The notes: generated from the sequence alone by a model not told the origin. DNA of 64,000 nt from Psococerastis gibbosa (GCA_963971405.1 OZ020489.1:3100001-3164000); one strand, 5' to 3'; shown: positions 46,085 through 57,510, counted from the stretch's first letter. Translations and numbers: made by a program.

Positions 46085-46275
46085 ATTGCAGTATTATATT
46101 GTATAACACTGGCATTCAATCAACTCTGGTTGAAGAGGTAACCTACTCGTTATAACCGAAATCAGAGCATTTAGGAAAAAAATGAAATTAGCAGGATTCG
46201 AAACCACGATCTACGCATAACCGAGAAGTGCATTAGACGTAGATCGTCGGTTGGAATCCCGTAGTCATTCCAAAA
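46085..46275 (-). mobile_element. SINE-2 copy
   Basis: On the minus strand it has GTAGATCGTGGTTTCGAATC (B box), TTTCGGTTATAACGAGTAGG and TTACCTCTTCAACC. A second B-box-like piece (TAGATCGTCGGTTGGAATCC, + strand near 46238) lies next to it in the opposite orientation. The head therefore appears to be duplicated as an inverted pair. Confidence 0.6.
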
Positions 46276-46917
46276 GCCATGTTCGTTTTCAAATCGACCA
46301 CAGCCTATCAGCCCAGATTCTGCTGTTTCATCATACAAGATGTATACTTTCACATAATTCTAACAACTAGAATTCAGCACAATCGTTTTCCAAATGTACT
46401 GCTCACATTTCCCTTCCAATTGAAAATGGTAACTTAATATTTTTACAATTGCACATGAAGCATTCATTGGGTAAGAACGAAATTGCTCATATCCTCGGGG
46501 GAGATGTTCACCCCCTAGAGGAAGGGTAGCAGGTCCGGGGGGGGGGGGGGGCGGCACCGTAAGTTCTGTGAGAATCACTTCTGTCTACTCCATCATCCAC
46601 TTACTTCGTGTGCCTCGTCTTAAGTTCTCCATTTCCTACTAAAACCTTGTTTGTTGATTTCATCACCGCTAGGCTGGTACTCAAAATTGTATTCTTTTTC
46701 TATTTAGCTTTTGATTCTTCAGCATTATCCTTCCATCATAGTGGGTGTCCCCAAAGTGACTTCGTGGAGTGAATAAGTGAGTGTAAGACCTGGTACCTTA
46801 CGCCAAAACCGTTTACATAATTAAGATTTTTATTTTATTGTGGATCAGTTGCTTCTTATTTGTTTATATTTACTAAGGACAATCCTTCCAACAATTCTTT
46901 CTTTTTACTATTTTAAA

Positions 46918-47030
46918 ACTAATGGAGTTAGGGCTATAAAGCCCCTCTTACACTCAACTAGGAAAGCCCGGGACCCCGTGCTTTACATGCCCTCCGAAGC
47001 ATGGCCAGTAAATGTAATGTCCTGACATTT
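46918..47030 (-). mobile_element. SINE-1 copy with internal deletion
   Basis: GGAGTTAGGGCTATAAAGCC, CTCAACTAGGAAAGCCCGG and TTTACATGCCCTCCGAAGCA are present. The B-box region is deleted between AATGTAATGT and the end CCTGAC, where an R800 fragment begins at once. Confidence 0.65.
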
Positions 47031-47499
47031 AAAAGAACCGGTCCGAGTTTACTCGAACATGCTTTCCAAATTAATCAAAATTAGTAGATCAAGGCTCAAG
47101 CGACCCCCTGCATTTTATCAATATTAATAACGACTACAATATATGTGAATTTAAGGTAAATCGTTGGAGCCGTTTTTGAGAAATAATTTTTTTAGGCGTT
47201 TTTTGGAGTTTTTTGTGAATAAACCCCCCCCCCCCCCCAATTGAATTGGCCCAAAATAAAAAAAATCGTCCCGAGGTATGATTTTTGTGAACCTACATGC
47301 CGAATTTCATCATAATCGATTGAGTGGCTTGCCCGAAAATCGACGAATAGACAGACAGAGCGACAGACAGACAGACATTTCGTAAAAACCACTTTTTGGG
47401 TTCCTGGGACCTCAAAACGTGTAATTCCGTTGAAATCTCGGAATCGAAAATTTGGACCGTCACAAAGCTTTCCTTATACTACGTATAAATTGGAAAGCA
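47031..47499 (-). mobile_element. R800 copy with internal deletion
   Basis: AAAAGAACCGGTCCGAGTTT at the left, CCCCCAATTGAATTGGCCC, CAGACAGACAGACATTTCG and CGTATAAATTGGAAAGC at the right match the inverted copy at 20281-21065. About 300 bp of the left half is missing. Confidence 0.65.
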
Positions 47500-47724
47500 A
47501 AAATATTACAGTCGATAAAAACTGTTAAAGGGAAATCTTAAGAATGCGTCTTTACCGGTCAAATTCTCGAATCCGACTTGAACGTTGGATCATACCAATT
47601 ATTACTCAATACTAGGAACAAGTTGAAGTGCATATACATAATGTGGCAGAATCATTGGGAATAAGACGTAAAATCCATCTATCTGTCTGTTGAAATCTTT
47701 CCCATATTCCAAGATTATGTTATA

Positions 47725-47775
47725 GTCTTTAAAAGTCATCGTCAACCTAAGGTCGAAACCGGTCGTATTTTTGTA
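47725..47775 (+). other. Hammerhead-like motif, degenerate
   Basis: ACC-TAA-GGT forms a 3-bp stem followed directly by CGAAACCGGTCGT, the same string as at 5159-5200. The CUGANGA box is not intact (CATCGTCA stands in its place). It is probably a decayed relative. Confidence 0.25.
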
Positions 47776-49310
47776 TTTTACGTCTAATATTTACTAAGAT
47801 ATAGGCTAATCCTGTTGAAAATATGTGTTCAAAATATTACATAGTTAAAAAGGATACGGTTTTATCTTTCGCTAATCATTCTCTGCATCCACATCTGTCT
47901 CTCTACTGCTTTAAGCATCGCTTTGAGCACAATACACAATACAATATCTTGATCGTATTATTGTAATATTGTATTGTATTGTCGTAATATGAAAATACAC
48001 TGTATTGTATTGTATTCTAAGGCTGCAATTTTGCAATCTGAATAGTGCAATAAATGCAATTATTGAGAAAATCCAAATTTTCTGTAAATTTGAATGGTCG
48101 GTATTCAAATTGGATCGATATACATTGCCACTCAGTGGAAATAAATTTTGAAACCGATATAAATGGCAGAGTAAATGTGAGAATGAAGAATAGACTGCAT
48201 CTCTCTCATCAAATCTTCTCTATCTATCTCTTTGTCGCTGTAACATCTCTTTGAGAAATTATACTAATATGCTTTCATTATTTATGGATTTGGGTTTCAA
48301 TTCTCGGGGCTCTCTTTAGTAATGCAGCTCTGTATAGTGCAGCTAATGCATCATCTGCAATATTGGAATATAAATGAGATGAAAGTGAAGTGCAATGTCG
48401 AAACTTTATACAGCTACCCGACAGTGTTGCAAATTGTTTCAAGGCTGTTGTTCATTACGTTAATGGTTTACAGACAGCATAATACTTTTAAGTGCATATT
48501 GGAGTACCCCTTCTTCTTCTTCTTAAGGTTACATTGAAGAACTATCGATCATAGAGCCGTCAATAATATTTTGTTCAATTAGCAAAAATGCTCCTCTACA
48601 TTTCGACACATGAAATGTGGCCTTCACTAACACCACTTAGCCGCAGTTCTGGCCTATACTCACATCAAATTTATTAGGTATGGTTATGGAAGAGGAACTG
48701 AGAAGAATTAAATATTTTGGGCGGGGCCCACGAGCGTTTGAGAAGTCTCATTAATCAAAATTGGACAGCATCGTCAAATCTTGCAATGAATGGTGGCACC
48801 ATGCAGAATTTCTTACCGAGACTTTTCATGCGATGGTGGGAACCACCTTAATATTTTAGCAAGTAGATGACCGCAGACAAAGAAGTCCAAAGAGCACCAT
48901 AGAGCACTTAAAATTTAATAAAGTTTTAGAAAAGGCCCATCAGTTTGGCTTTCTTTGCTAACCCAAACGCCTCGCGCTGACGTGGGATAGGTCTAATTTA
49001 ATATAGAGATGACTCAGGTCTGCGCAGTGCTTCAGGATGTATAACTACTCCATTGAAGTCTTGCTTGATACCAAGTAACGTTAGAAGGCAGGGAGGGGGG
49101 AAATATTGCATTCTCTAATTAGCCGTGAAATTTAAGAAGAATGCTCCGCTATTTAAAAACTTAAGAAAGAAAGAATTTAAGTTTTCATGTAACTCCTGAA
49201 GATGAACCTGCTAGCCTAATTTTGGTTATCGGCCAGAGCGACAATGTACGATTAAAAATTATAAACTACCGTAACACCAGAACCAGCATAGAGTTATTGA
49301 TATTTAAGAT
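47776..49310. other. Unassigned region with AATAC-rich simple sequence
   Basis: 47928-48020 is a low-complexity run built from TGTATTGTAT and ACAATACAAT in both orientations. The rest has only short frames with no motif. Confidence 0.4.
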
Positions 49311-49313
49311 ATG

Positions 49314-49566
49314 AATAATTGAGGAGCTTGGTTACAAACGTGGCCAACTCCATTTTTTTACAAAATGGGGTTTTGATGCAGAAAATTTTTATGTCCATCT
49401 GCACGTTGTAAAATAAAGTGACAAATGCAGCCAGATTGCGCACAGAAGAGCTGAGAAGTCTAGGGTTAGCTATAAACTTAATGCAATTTTCAACAGAAAA
49501 TCCACTCTCCTGAAAAATTCTACAACTTGGAGTTGGCCATGTTTGTAAACAGCCTCCTCAATTATT
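49314..49566. mobile_element. 253-bp MITE with 39-bp inverted ends
   Basis: AATAATTGAGGAG...GGCCAACTCCA (49314-49352) pairs with 49528-49566 with four or five mismatches. The interior is AT-rich and noncoding. Flanking duplication is not clear. Confidence 0.65.
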
Positions 49567-49704
49567 CTTAAGCCTATGTATATAATGACTGTCACAATAT
49601 TTTTTTTCAGATAGGGATGCAGTAGGCTTATTTTTTATCGTTTAAAATTTGTATTGGGTTGAGAACTGGATCTGCCACTGGTTCTTTACATTTTGGCCAC
49701 CCCT

Positions 49705-49880
49705 GGAGCAAGGATGGATACAAGGGGGGGGGGATAGCTGCCCCCCAAAATTTAGTAAATATATTGTTAGTTAATTTATTACGCTTGTATTTAATCGATA
49801 CTACACATATTTCTTCTATTTTGACCCACAGCTACCCCCCCCCCCCCAAATGGGCTGCATCCGTCCCTGTCCTGCATGGG
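49705..49880. mobile_element. Small hAT-like element with G/C-run ends
   Basis: CAAGGATGGATACAAGG with a G run at the left faces TGCATCCGTCCCTG preceded by a C run at the right. The inverted ends of CAGGGACGGAT type are common in hAT MITEs. The 8-bp duplication is not recognisable. Confidence 0.45.
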
Positions 49881-50049
49881 GTGTGGTTTCTAACGGTGGT
49901 AGGTATCAAGCAAGGTTTTAGTGTAAGTAGTATGCAGCAGTATTGGCCCAAAAATTAGGTGTCGTAAATAAATCGATGGACAGCATATATGTGGGCGCAC
50001 GGATCCCTGCTTCAAATTGTCCGAGGAGGTCTTTCTTTCTTTCTTTCTT

Positions 50050-50226
50050 AAAATGTGAAATCGCGTACAAACAATTTAATGAATGTATCCGATTAACCTC
50101 TTCAATTGCCTCACTAAGGCACCGGATAGGTTCTTGTGTCGAGTTACGACACGTTTCCGACTGCAAGATGTGTAGATACTCGCACAAGTAGGCCTACAAG
50201 CGGGCTGCGACCTTGCCACCGAGGTC
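50050..50226 (-). mobile_element. SINE-4 copy
   Basis: CACTAAGGCACCGGATAGG is an extra piece compared with other copies. Otherwise ATCGCGTACAAACAATTTAA, GATTAACCTCTTCAATTGCC and CGACACGTTTCCGACTGCAA match 7915-8075 closely. Confidence 0.65.
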
Positions 50227-50799
50227 GTTTAGAAGTTACACCGTTAATGTAGACCAAGTTTCCGGTATCCTACTTTGCGTTTTCAAGACAAACTGTTAAA
50301 GTTAGGGGTGCGGAAGGCACGACACCCTCGGTTGTTAAATAAATTAGTCATGTGGGACCACGAGTCCTACGAGACTTTCTTTTCAACCCGTACAAACCAC
50401 ACGGCCTCTCCATTTCAATCAGTCTTCCCCCCATTTTCAGAACCGCCCTAAATTTTGTTCCCATCGGTGTCTTTTGTGTCCCTAAGAGACGGGACATTTT
50501 TCTCTGTAAGAGGTTTAAGGCTGATGTATTTTCTTTCCATATTTTGGGGTACATTTTTTCGTATGCACTTAAACTTACTTTGCAACCTAATGTTCCTCAT
50601 TGCTGATTATTATGTATATTACGGATATTCCTCAAGACTTCTTTTTTAAGGCTGGGATCTAAAGGAAACTCAAAACCCTTTCCAGGCGATACTTTTCAAA
50701 GCTATGGTAGCTGAACAAGGTTCCATTTTGCCTTGCCATGGTCCGGGTCTGACTTCCTATTTAACATAAGGTTAGTTGGACTTACATTGCAATAGTCAT

Positions 50800-51069
50800 T
50801 AGAGGCATGGGTATAGTCATAAAACAATAGGGCGGAGCCCATTGTCAGGGTAAGTGGGCGACGTTTCGGGAGTGGGTACTACTCCCATCATCAGGCTAAG
50901 TCCTGATAAGGACTGATGCTTCAGTCCTGATAAGGACAGATTGTGTCTGGACGATTGACTCTAGTATTCTAGTCTGAATTATTGAGTAAATCCAATCCCC
51001 TTGACGATTCGAACTACCATTCTCCTGATTGAAATGCAAGCTCTCTAGCCACTCAACCATCTCGTCTTA
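50800..51069 (-). mobile_element. SINE-5: tRNA-like head plus hammerhead-like body
   Basis: The minus strand begins with GACGAGATGGTTGAGTGGCT (A box TGGTTGAGTGG) and continues to GTAGTTCGAATCG (B-box-like), about 70 bases that look like a serine/leucine-type tRNA head (51069-50990). The body then contains two ATCAGGACT repeats and, at 50862-50908, a hammerhead-like core: CTGATGA, a 6-bp stem GGGAGT/ACTCCC, then GAAAC. The body's 3' part recurs at 58820-58882 (GGGTGGAGCCATT). Type and activity are inferred only from motifs. Confidence 0.5.
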
Positions 51070-51264
51070 CCATATCAAAGTCGATTAACAAAATTCAAAA
51101 AAAAGTCTCAAGCAATCGCGAACATCAACGGTCCATTAACTGCTTTGCTATTTGAGAGGTTTAGGCAATTTTTAACACGTTCAAGATCATTTAAACCATT
51201 AGTCATAGCTTTATATTGGCCGCATAGCGTTCTTGCACGGAATGCAGGTCACGGCAAGTCAATA

Positions 51265-51940
51265 GAAGCATTGTGTTTCAACATGATAAGTCAATGGCTA
51301 AGGTTGATGATCACCTGTATACAATGCAGTCGTAAGATTTTAATTTTGGACTTTCCGACCAGAGATTTGCTTTCGAAGAAGAAGAAGATAAAAAAGAAGA
51401 AGATGAAGAAGAACACGAAGAACAGGTACAAGAAAAAGACGAAGAACAATATAAACTCGAAGAATAACAAGATGAAGAAGAAGCATTGTGTTTCATCATG
51501 CTACAAGCCAATGACTATAAAGTTGAACATCAGCTGAATATAGTGCAGTTGTAAGATTTTAATTTTGGACTTTCCGAACCTCTGGTTACTTACAAAGAAG
51601 AAGAAGAAGAAGAAGAAGAAGAAAAAGAAGAAGAAGAAGAAGGAGAAGAAGAAGAAGAAGAGGAAGAGGCAGAAGAACAAGAATAAGAACAACAACAAGA
51701 TAAACACGAAGAATAACAAGAACAACGAGCATTGCGTTTCAACAGGCTAAGCCAATGGCTATAAGGTTTGTGTTCAGCAGTCATAAGATTTCAATTTTGG
51801 ACTTTCCAGCCAGAGGTTTGCTTACGATTAAGAAAAAGAAAAAGAAGAAGAAAAATATTAAGAACAAGTACAAGTAAAAGAAGAGGAAGAACAACAACAG
51901 ATGAACACGAAGAAGAACAGGAAGGAAACAAATGAGGGCG
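51265..51940 (+). repeat. Composite satellite: three units each with a GAA tract
   Basis: Three tandem units start near 51270, 51483 and 51729 with GCATTGTGTTTCAACATG-like sequence, then GTAAGATTTTAATTTTGGAC and TTTCCGACCAGAG, then a GAA/AAG-rich stretch (51378-51480, 51595-51720, 51830-51935). The unit lengths are about 213-246 bp because the GAA parts vary. The long Lys/Glu- or Ser-rich frames here are not genes. Confidence 0.75.
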
Positions 51941-52670
51941 ATATAATTATAATGATGATCATGATGTATTTTCTATTTATCTAAATCTCTCTTAGAATTT
52001 AAAAGCCCAGACTAGATTGCTTAAGCAGGTATAAATTTAACAAGTTCTTTCAATTCACAGGATAGTTCATTGGAAAGTTCAAAATTGCTGTGTAACAGAG
52101 CCGTTACAAAAAAGCCAGAAGACTGAAATAATGCTCAAAACTTTGTAAATTAACAAAAATTGAGGAAAATTTCTACCCAAGTATTCGTTATAAAAGTATA
52201 GAGGAGAAAGAAGACGAGGGAAAAGTTTTGAGTAAAACGCACAAAGGGGTAAGATTATCGACTCTTCCGGGTAATTCCGGTAAATTATAAAAGCTTCAGA
52301 ATGATATATTGCTGGAACTGTCTGATGTTAAATCCGGTTATGTGCCTTGAGAATTTCTCTCGCTGGAAGATTTTAATATTCGTTGAAAGGTCATTTTTCT
52401 CTTAAGATTGCCACTTCATTAATTTATTGACTTTATAAAAACGGGCTTAAATCTTTGTCATTAAAACTCTCAGCTTTTTGTTTTTTTTTCTTCAGTTGAA
52501 TAGATTTCTCTTAGTGAACTTATTTCTGAATTTTTTATTCCATAAAATAACCATTCGTTTCTAAAAATATTAATTTCATTATTTTTCTTCCAGATCTTTC
52601 CATTTCAATGCCTACCATTTCGTCTGTATTATTACTTCAGTTACCTTCATTACCTTTATGGTACTGTACA
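51941..52670. other. Unassigned spacer
   Basis: AT-rich, with no gene or bounded repeat seen. Confidence 0.4.
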
Positions 52671-52674
52671 TAAA

Positions 52675-53145
52675 ACCTGTTCCAGTGAACCCGTACATGC
52701 TTTCCTATTTATCAATTAGTATGGGTATCGTAATTGTTCCAAGGTAATGAACCGGTCCGAGTTTACTCGAAGATGCTTTGCTACTTATCAACTAGTACGA
52801 TACATACATAATATGAGTATTTAGATAGTAAATAATTTTCCTACGGTTAAATTTTGGATCCTCGACATCCCCTATCCCAAAGCACTGAACCGATCGATGG
52901 GATTGCATATTCTATAGTTAGAATGTTCTGACCAATACATTACAACACAGTAATAATATTAAATTAAAATTAAAATAAATATTCAACAAATAGTTATTTG
53001 CACAAAACCAAATCTTTGTTTCGGAAAGCAACTTGATCGGTTTTGTTACTATATTTAACACCTAAACCATACTTCAAGGTAGATAGCCTCGATAGAAAGG
53101 TTCCGCAGAAAAATTATTTTTCAGTCATTTTTCATGAAAATTATA
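52675..53145 (-). mobile_element. R800 fragment with duplicated end
   Basis: The outer end occurs twice in the same orientation: CCCGTACATGCTTTCCTATT at 52690 and GGTCCGAGTTTACTCGAAGA at 52755. The following CCTACGGTTAAATTTTGGAT, TTTCGGAAAGCAACTTGATC and AGTCATTTTTCATGAAAATT match R800. The TGTCTG half is missing. Confidence 0.5.
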
Positions 53146-53507
53146 TTTTATACAGCCCCCGTTCATTTCATTATCATTCCTTATCATTTCATTTAAATTT
53201 TTAGATTGTATCACTTTTCGTTCAAGCTATGACTCCTGGAATTTGGAACACACAAAATACGTACGTTCCAAGGTTGCATAAACGGTTTTTTTTTTGCAGG
53301 CATGGCAAAATAATGCAAAAACCCACCGAATTTTCTTAAATAAATTTCGTATTGTATTGAAGCTAGCAGACATCTTTCTCCTCAGTCCTCATTGTGTGGT
53401 TGAGATGAAAGTCACTTGCTCACAAAAGGGAAGGAATTCACGAAAAATGTAATCCCAAAAGACATCAAAGTGCCTTCGAAATGGGAGACTCGCTTTTCTC
53501 TTTTAAA

Positions 53508-53820
53508 AATTCCAGTTGAGGGAAACCATATACTCAAGGAACCGTCTGTATTTTTTTACTCTACATGGTTACGAAAGGAAATTTTGAGTTTAAACGATAA
53601 TTCATGTTTTTGAGTGTCATATTCCGCTCAGTTTTGTAATCAGTTTAGTATGTTTTATAGCCTAGTTTAAAAACAGTCTTCAGTCATACAAATTCCAGTT
53701 GGGAGAAACAATATACTCAGCTCCAATGAACTGCGTGCTCTGCATGGTTATTCTAAAGGAAATTTTAAAGTTTATATTCATCCTTTTGGGTGTCATATTT
53801 TATTCAGTTCTGTAAAGATT
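53508..53820. repeat. Diverged tandem duplication, ~180-bp period
   Basis: AATTCCAGTTGAGGGAAACC ... TACATGGTTACGAAAGGAAATT is echoed by AATTCCAGTTGGGAGAAACA ... TGCATGGTTATTCTAAAGGA. GTGTCATATT and TCAGTT follow in both. The 65-codon frame at 53416-53613 crosses the first unit and has no known motif. Confidence 0.5.
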
Positions 53821-54154
53821 TTTTTTACAATTTTTTTGCCAGTGTTAGTTTAGATAAGTTTCGTTCTGGGGAAGTGTACACGAAATCTCAACTTGAATGC
53901 TCAGCTTTATTTTTCCTCTAATAACACCATGTTGCACCCTCATAATATTTATTATTACTAATTAATTACTATTTATATTATTTTATAATACCAATCGAAT
54001 AAAAATGTCAACAAGTTACCTTTTATCGACAGCTGTTATCCAGTCTGTAGACATTCCTGTGAGATGCCTATCGTCAAGGTATCATCTGAAACAAATACAG
54101 CAAATAAATAAATAAATTTTAATCAACATATACAGTAAATAAACAAATAAATAA

Positions 54155-54260
54155 AATTAAGTCAATCAAATCAAATCAAATTTTAATATATCCCAAATAC
54201 AGTTATACAATTTAAAAAGCATTTCCCTATGGGCTAGGCCCGTTCTAGGGTGGATATATA
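54155..54260 (-). mobile_element. LINE 3' end with (GATTT)n tail
   Basis: TCAATCAAATCAAATCAAAT followed by CCCTATGGGCTAGGCCCG on the + strand is laid out like the 3' end of LINE-B (24715-24840). It is a very short 5'-truncated copy of the same or a sister family. Confidence 0.5.
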
Positions 54261-54439
54261 TTATATTTTCTAAAATAATTATTCTAACAGTCCCGCGATG
54301 GCATTCGTTACAGTGTATATCTTGTGAGTGTAGTAGTGTGTGTGAGTTTTGTACCTACTATACTCGGCTGCGTCACAGCAGAAAAATCACGGTAAGTTAA
54401 ATGAAGTATACTGTGCAAGTCACAGCAAGTGTAACTCGA

Positions 54440-54560
54440 GCAACATTAATATATCATTATATACTATACTATTATTATATATTATATTATTATTATATTA
54501 TATCATTATATATTATATTATATCATTATATATTATATTATATCATTAATATAAAAATTA
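54440..54560. repeat. AT minisatellite
   Basis: Repeats of ATTATATCATTATATATTAT, with a period of about 20-25 bases, cover the stretch. Confidence 0.65.
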
Positions 54561-54609
54561 TACATGCGATGTAAACTTTCTTGGATATAGAAGTAATTTG
54601 TAAGATGGC

Positions 54610-54775
54610 AGTTCTACACATTATATTGCAGTATTATATGGTATATATAGTATATGGTATATATAGGTTGAATAGGTAACCTCCACGTTATAACCGCAAT
54701 TAGTGGATATAGAAAAACTGGGCTCGGCGGGATTCGAACCCACAATCTACGATGAATGTTGATCGACTAACACTT
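54610..54775 (-). mobile_element. SINE-2 copy
   Basis: The minus strand has GATTGTGGGTTCGAATCCCG (perfect B box), CTATATCCACTAATTGCGG and TTATAACGTGGAGGTTACC. No long inverted arms flank its tRNA-like part, unlike the copy at 5215. Confidence 0.65.
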
Positions 54776-54878
54776 GTACATTATGCCTCAGTCTAGTTAA
54801 AGTGAATGTTCTGCAGTACAACGTTTGCTGACACATTGGCTAGGGAAATTTAAAAAGGGAAAGATCCTTCTACAGTAT

Positions 54879-55399
54879 CAAGGCCGTAGCCAGGGGGGGG
54901 GGGTCCGGGCCCCTTCCGAAATATTTGCAGTGTACACTAGATAGAATTCAGCTTTAAATATATTGAGGTTACCCCACCTCCAGTGACGTCAGATGGACCC
55001 ATTCAAGACATGTAGAGTAGTGGTACGGACTCTGGCTTTCACCCGAAGGGTTGTTGGTTCGAGTCCTACACTTGCTAAATTTTCTGGCCATGCCTCGGAG
55101 GGCATATAAAGTAGGCGGACCCGGGGTCTTCCTAGTTGAGTGTAAGAGAGAGCTTTATAGCCGTAACTCCGCTAGGTTGGCTTAGTAATAGAACAAAAAG
55201 TCCTTCTTTATTTATCGCGGCCCCGCCCCTATTTTAATAGTTATTCTGCTATTCGGGATGGACACAAATTCAAAAAACTAAAAACCATGAAAATCGGTCC
55301 AGCCTTTCTCGAGTTATAAGTGTTCGAACAAACCCGACTTTCTTTTATGTATTAAGATTTATTCACCACTCCCAAAAAAAATTTCTGGCTACGGCCTTG
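54879..55399. mobile_element. hAT-like nonautonomous element carrying nested repeats
   Basis: It is flanked by exact 8-bp duplications TACAGTAT (54871-54878 and 55400-55407). Its ends CAAGGCCGTAGCCAG and CTGGCTACGGCCTTG are perfect 15-bp inverted repeats. It is the same family as 5955-6579. A full SINE-1 (55010-55192) and the GGCCCCGCCC repeat (55210-55350) lie inside and were inserted later. Confidence 0.85.
55010..55192 (+). mobile_element. SINE-1 full-length copy nested in hAT-like element
   Basis: This is the best copy of the family: GACATGTAGAGTAGTGGTAC (A box TAGAGTAGTGG, one change from consensus), GTTGGTTCGAGTCC (perfect B box), CTCGGAGGGCATATAAAG, CTAGTTGAGTGTAAGAG and GCTAGGTTGGCTTAGTAATA. 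The A-to-B spacing is tRNA-like, so pol III transcription of the head is expected. Confidence 0.8.
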
Positions 55400-55409
55400 T
55401 ACAGTATAA

Positions 55410-56035
55410 GCTATTAAAAATATAACCTCAAAAAACTCTGCAAAATGTATCTAGCCACTATATCCTACTTTGGTACTTGCTAAAAACCCCTTAATCAGCA
55501 TTACTTCCAACTACGGTACAGCTGAAATTACCGCAGCAGTAATGTTGAGCCGCTGCCTTTGTTTTACGACCTTCCTGATATTCAGTTTCCACAAATCCCG
55601 CTCCCCCTTTCCTTCCTTCCTTCCCCCTCCCCCTGCAGGTATGCACGAGTTGGTTTATTTGTTTTCCGCATTTTTTGTACCTGTATCCATTCTTTCTTTT
55701 TTACCAAGAGAGAAATATTATTGTTCTACACAAACAACGTAAAATGCATTAGTAATATATATATAGATTTTTGAATTCTTTGTTCTTTAAAATAATTCAA
55801 TTCTAAAAATATAATTATGCACTTCATTTCGAGATGATGCCCCACTTTTACACCTAACTGTCTGTACATATAGTTTAATTGAATTAATTATTAATTAATA
55901 ATAATTAATAATAATAATTATTAATTAAATTAATAAAAAACGATAGTTGAATTGAAATATTTGTATTGCATATTGTAATAACACAGCATATATAAATATT
56001 TAAAAAAAATTAACATCCACATTGGCATGAAGTGT
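55410..56035. other. Unassigned AT-rich spacer
   Basis: Contains an ATTAATTAATAAT run at 55868-55935. No gene is supported. Confidence 0.4.
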
Positions 56036-56039
56036 ACGC

Positions 56040-56590
56040 TGATGACAGACGTACGCCTCTGGATTCCTCTTCTTCTTTTAGTGCCATGCACTTCTATCAA
56101 AGATTGACTTGACTTTGGACCTTGGAGACTGCTGTTCTGAAAAGAGAAGTTGTGCTCTTGGCAAGCCACTGCCTCAGCCTTTTCAACCAGGATGTCCTTC
56201 TTCTGTCCTCTGTCCTTCTATCTTCCCTTGGATTATTACATGCAGTAGGCGATATTTTTCGTTCCTTATCACATGGTCGAAGTATGTTAGTTTCCGTTTC
56301 CTAACCGTCAGCAGCAACTCGCTTCCGTATCCATTCACCTCAGGACATCAGCATTAGGTATATCTACGATCTCTCCAGGATGTGCGCAGTATTAGTCCGT
56401 TTACCTATCCACGCCTTAGGATGGCTTGATATACTTCGGGCTTGTTGTGTCGTACCTGCCGATGAAATCTTACAATGGGATCCTAAGTTTGAGGCTATTG
56501 GATAGCAGGAGCCCAAAGCGAAAGGCCTCAACAGACACGAAGCCATACATCACAGCAGAGAAATCTCGGTAAAGTTGACTCTGCATCTGT
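56040..56590 (-). mobile_element. LINE-C C-terminal fragment
   Basis: The minus strand encodes ELLLTVRKRKLTYFDHVIRN, then YRLLHVIIQGKIEGQRTE and RRRTSWLKRLRQWL ... LFRTAVSKV. The KRKLTYFGHVMRN and GKIEGKR motifs are common at the end of one abundant LINE group. At least two frameshifts are present. A second copy is at 60725-61005. Confidence 0.7.
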
Positions 56591-57004
56591 GTTACGCGAA
56601 CAACAGTCATCTTACAAAATATAGTCTAACAACCATATAATATACAGGGGGTAGGCTATAGGCGTTAGTATGACTGATTTTAAACGACCTCTCTCTTTTT
56701 AAAATTTTCAGTAAAAATTAAGTTAAGTACAGTTCGTATATATTATATTATTTTTAATGAAGCTCTAAAAACAAGTAATTAGAACGTTTCAAAAATAAGA
56801 TGCCGCCAGGCATTTTCATTTACAAAGCTTAAAATAAATATTCTACAATGCTGAAAAAGCATCCTTGTACACTTTCAAATTTCAGTAAGACTTTGAATTT
56901 CCGTAGCAAAATTAATGAACAACAAAAATCCGCTAAGTTTGCTAGTAATAATTAGGTTAATGAGATGCTCCATTTTATAATTATCATAATTTACATTTTA
57001 ATCA
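56591..57004. other. Unassigned spacer
   Basis: Nothing recognisable in this stretch. Confidence 0.35.
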
Positions 57005-57008
57005 TTAA

Positions 57009-57340
57009 GAGGACTTGCTACGTAGAAAATTAGCACCACAAAATTTGTTGTTATTGACTTTTTATTTTTTAATTAATTAACAAAGCAAGTTATTAAAGAT
57101 TTGGCTCATGTAAGGTGTAGAAGACTACTTTATGCATCATAAAATAGGAAATATTACATTTTTGGTGCCTTAGTTCCTTCATAAAAACCAGATGGGACTA
57201 AAATTTCGCGTAATCTGGGATTTTTGGAAAAACTACAAAACCGAAAAGTAAAATTACCCGATTATATGATGCACGAAGTAGTCTTCTACAAATTAAATGA
57301 TCCACATGTTTAGTAAATTTCTGAGTTAATGAAATAAAAA
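57009..57340. mobile_element. TTAA MITE, T1 family, right end lost
   Basis: TTAA at 57005-57008 precedes GAGGACTTGCTACGTAG. The internal inverted motifs GTAGAAGACTACTTTATGCA and TGATGCACGAAGTAGTCTTC are present. The right terminal repeat is missing. Confidence 0.6.
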
Positions 57341-57354
57341 ATGAAAAATTCACA

Positions 57355-57510
57355 ATGAGTATGGTAGTACAAGGAAAGCTTTGTGGGGGTCGAAATTTTC
57401 GATTTCAGTGGATTCATACACGTTTTGAGGTCCCAGGAAACCAAAACAGAAGTTTTTAAGAAATGCCTGTCTGTCTATTTGTTGATTTGCTCGGGACCAT
57501 TTTTTATTTT
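57355..57510 (+). mobile_element. R800 5' fragment
   Basis: GGAAAGCTTTGTGGGGGTCG, CACGTTTTGAGGTCCCAGG and TGCCTGTCTGTCTA match the first 150 bases of R800. Confidence 0.55.

Noticed and set aside
51501..51784. Long Lys/Glu-, Ser- or Phe-rich open frames at the GAA tracts
   Set aside because: They are translations of simple GAA/TTC repeats on both strands and have no splice or start context.
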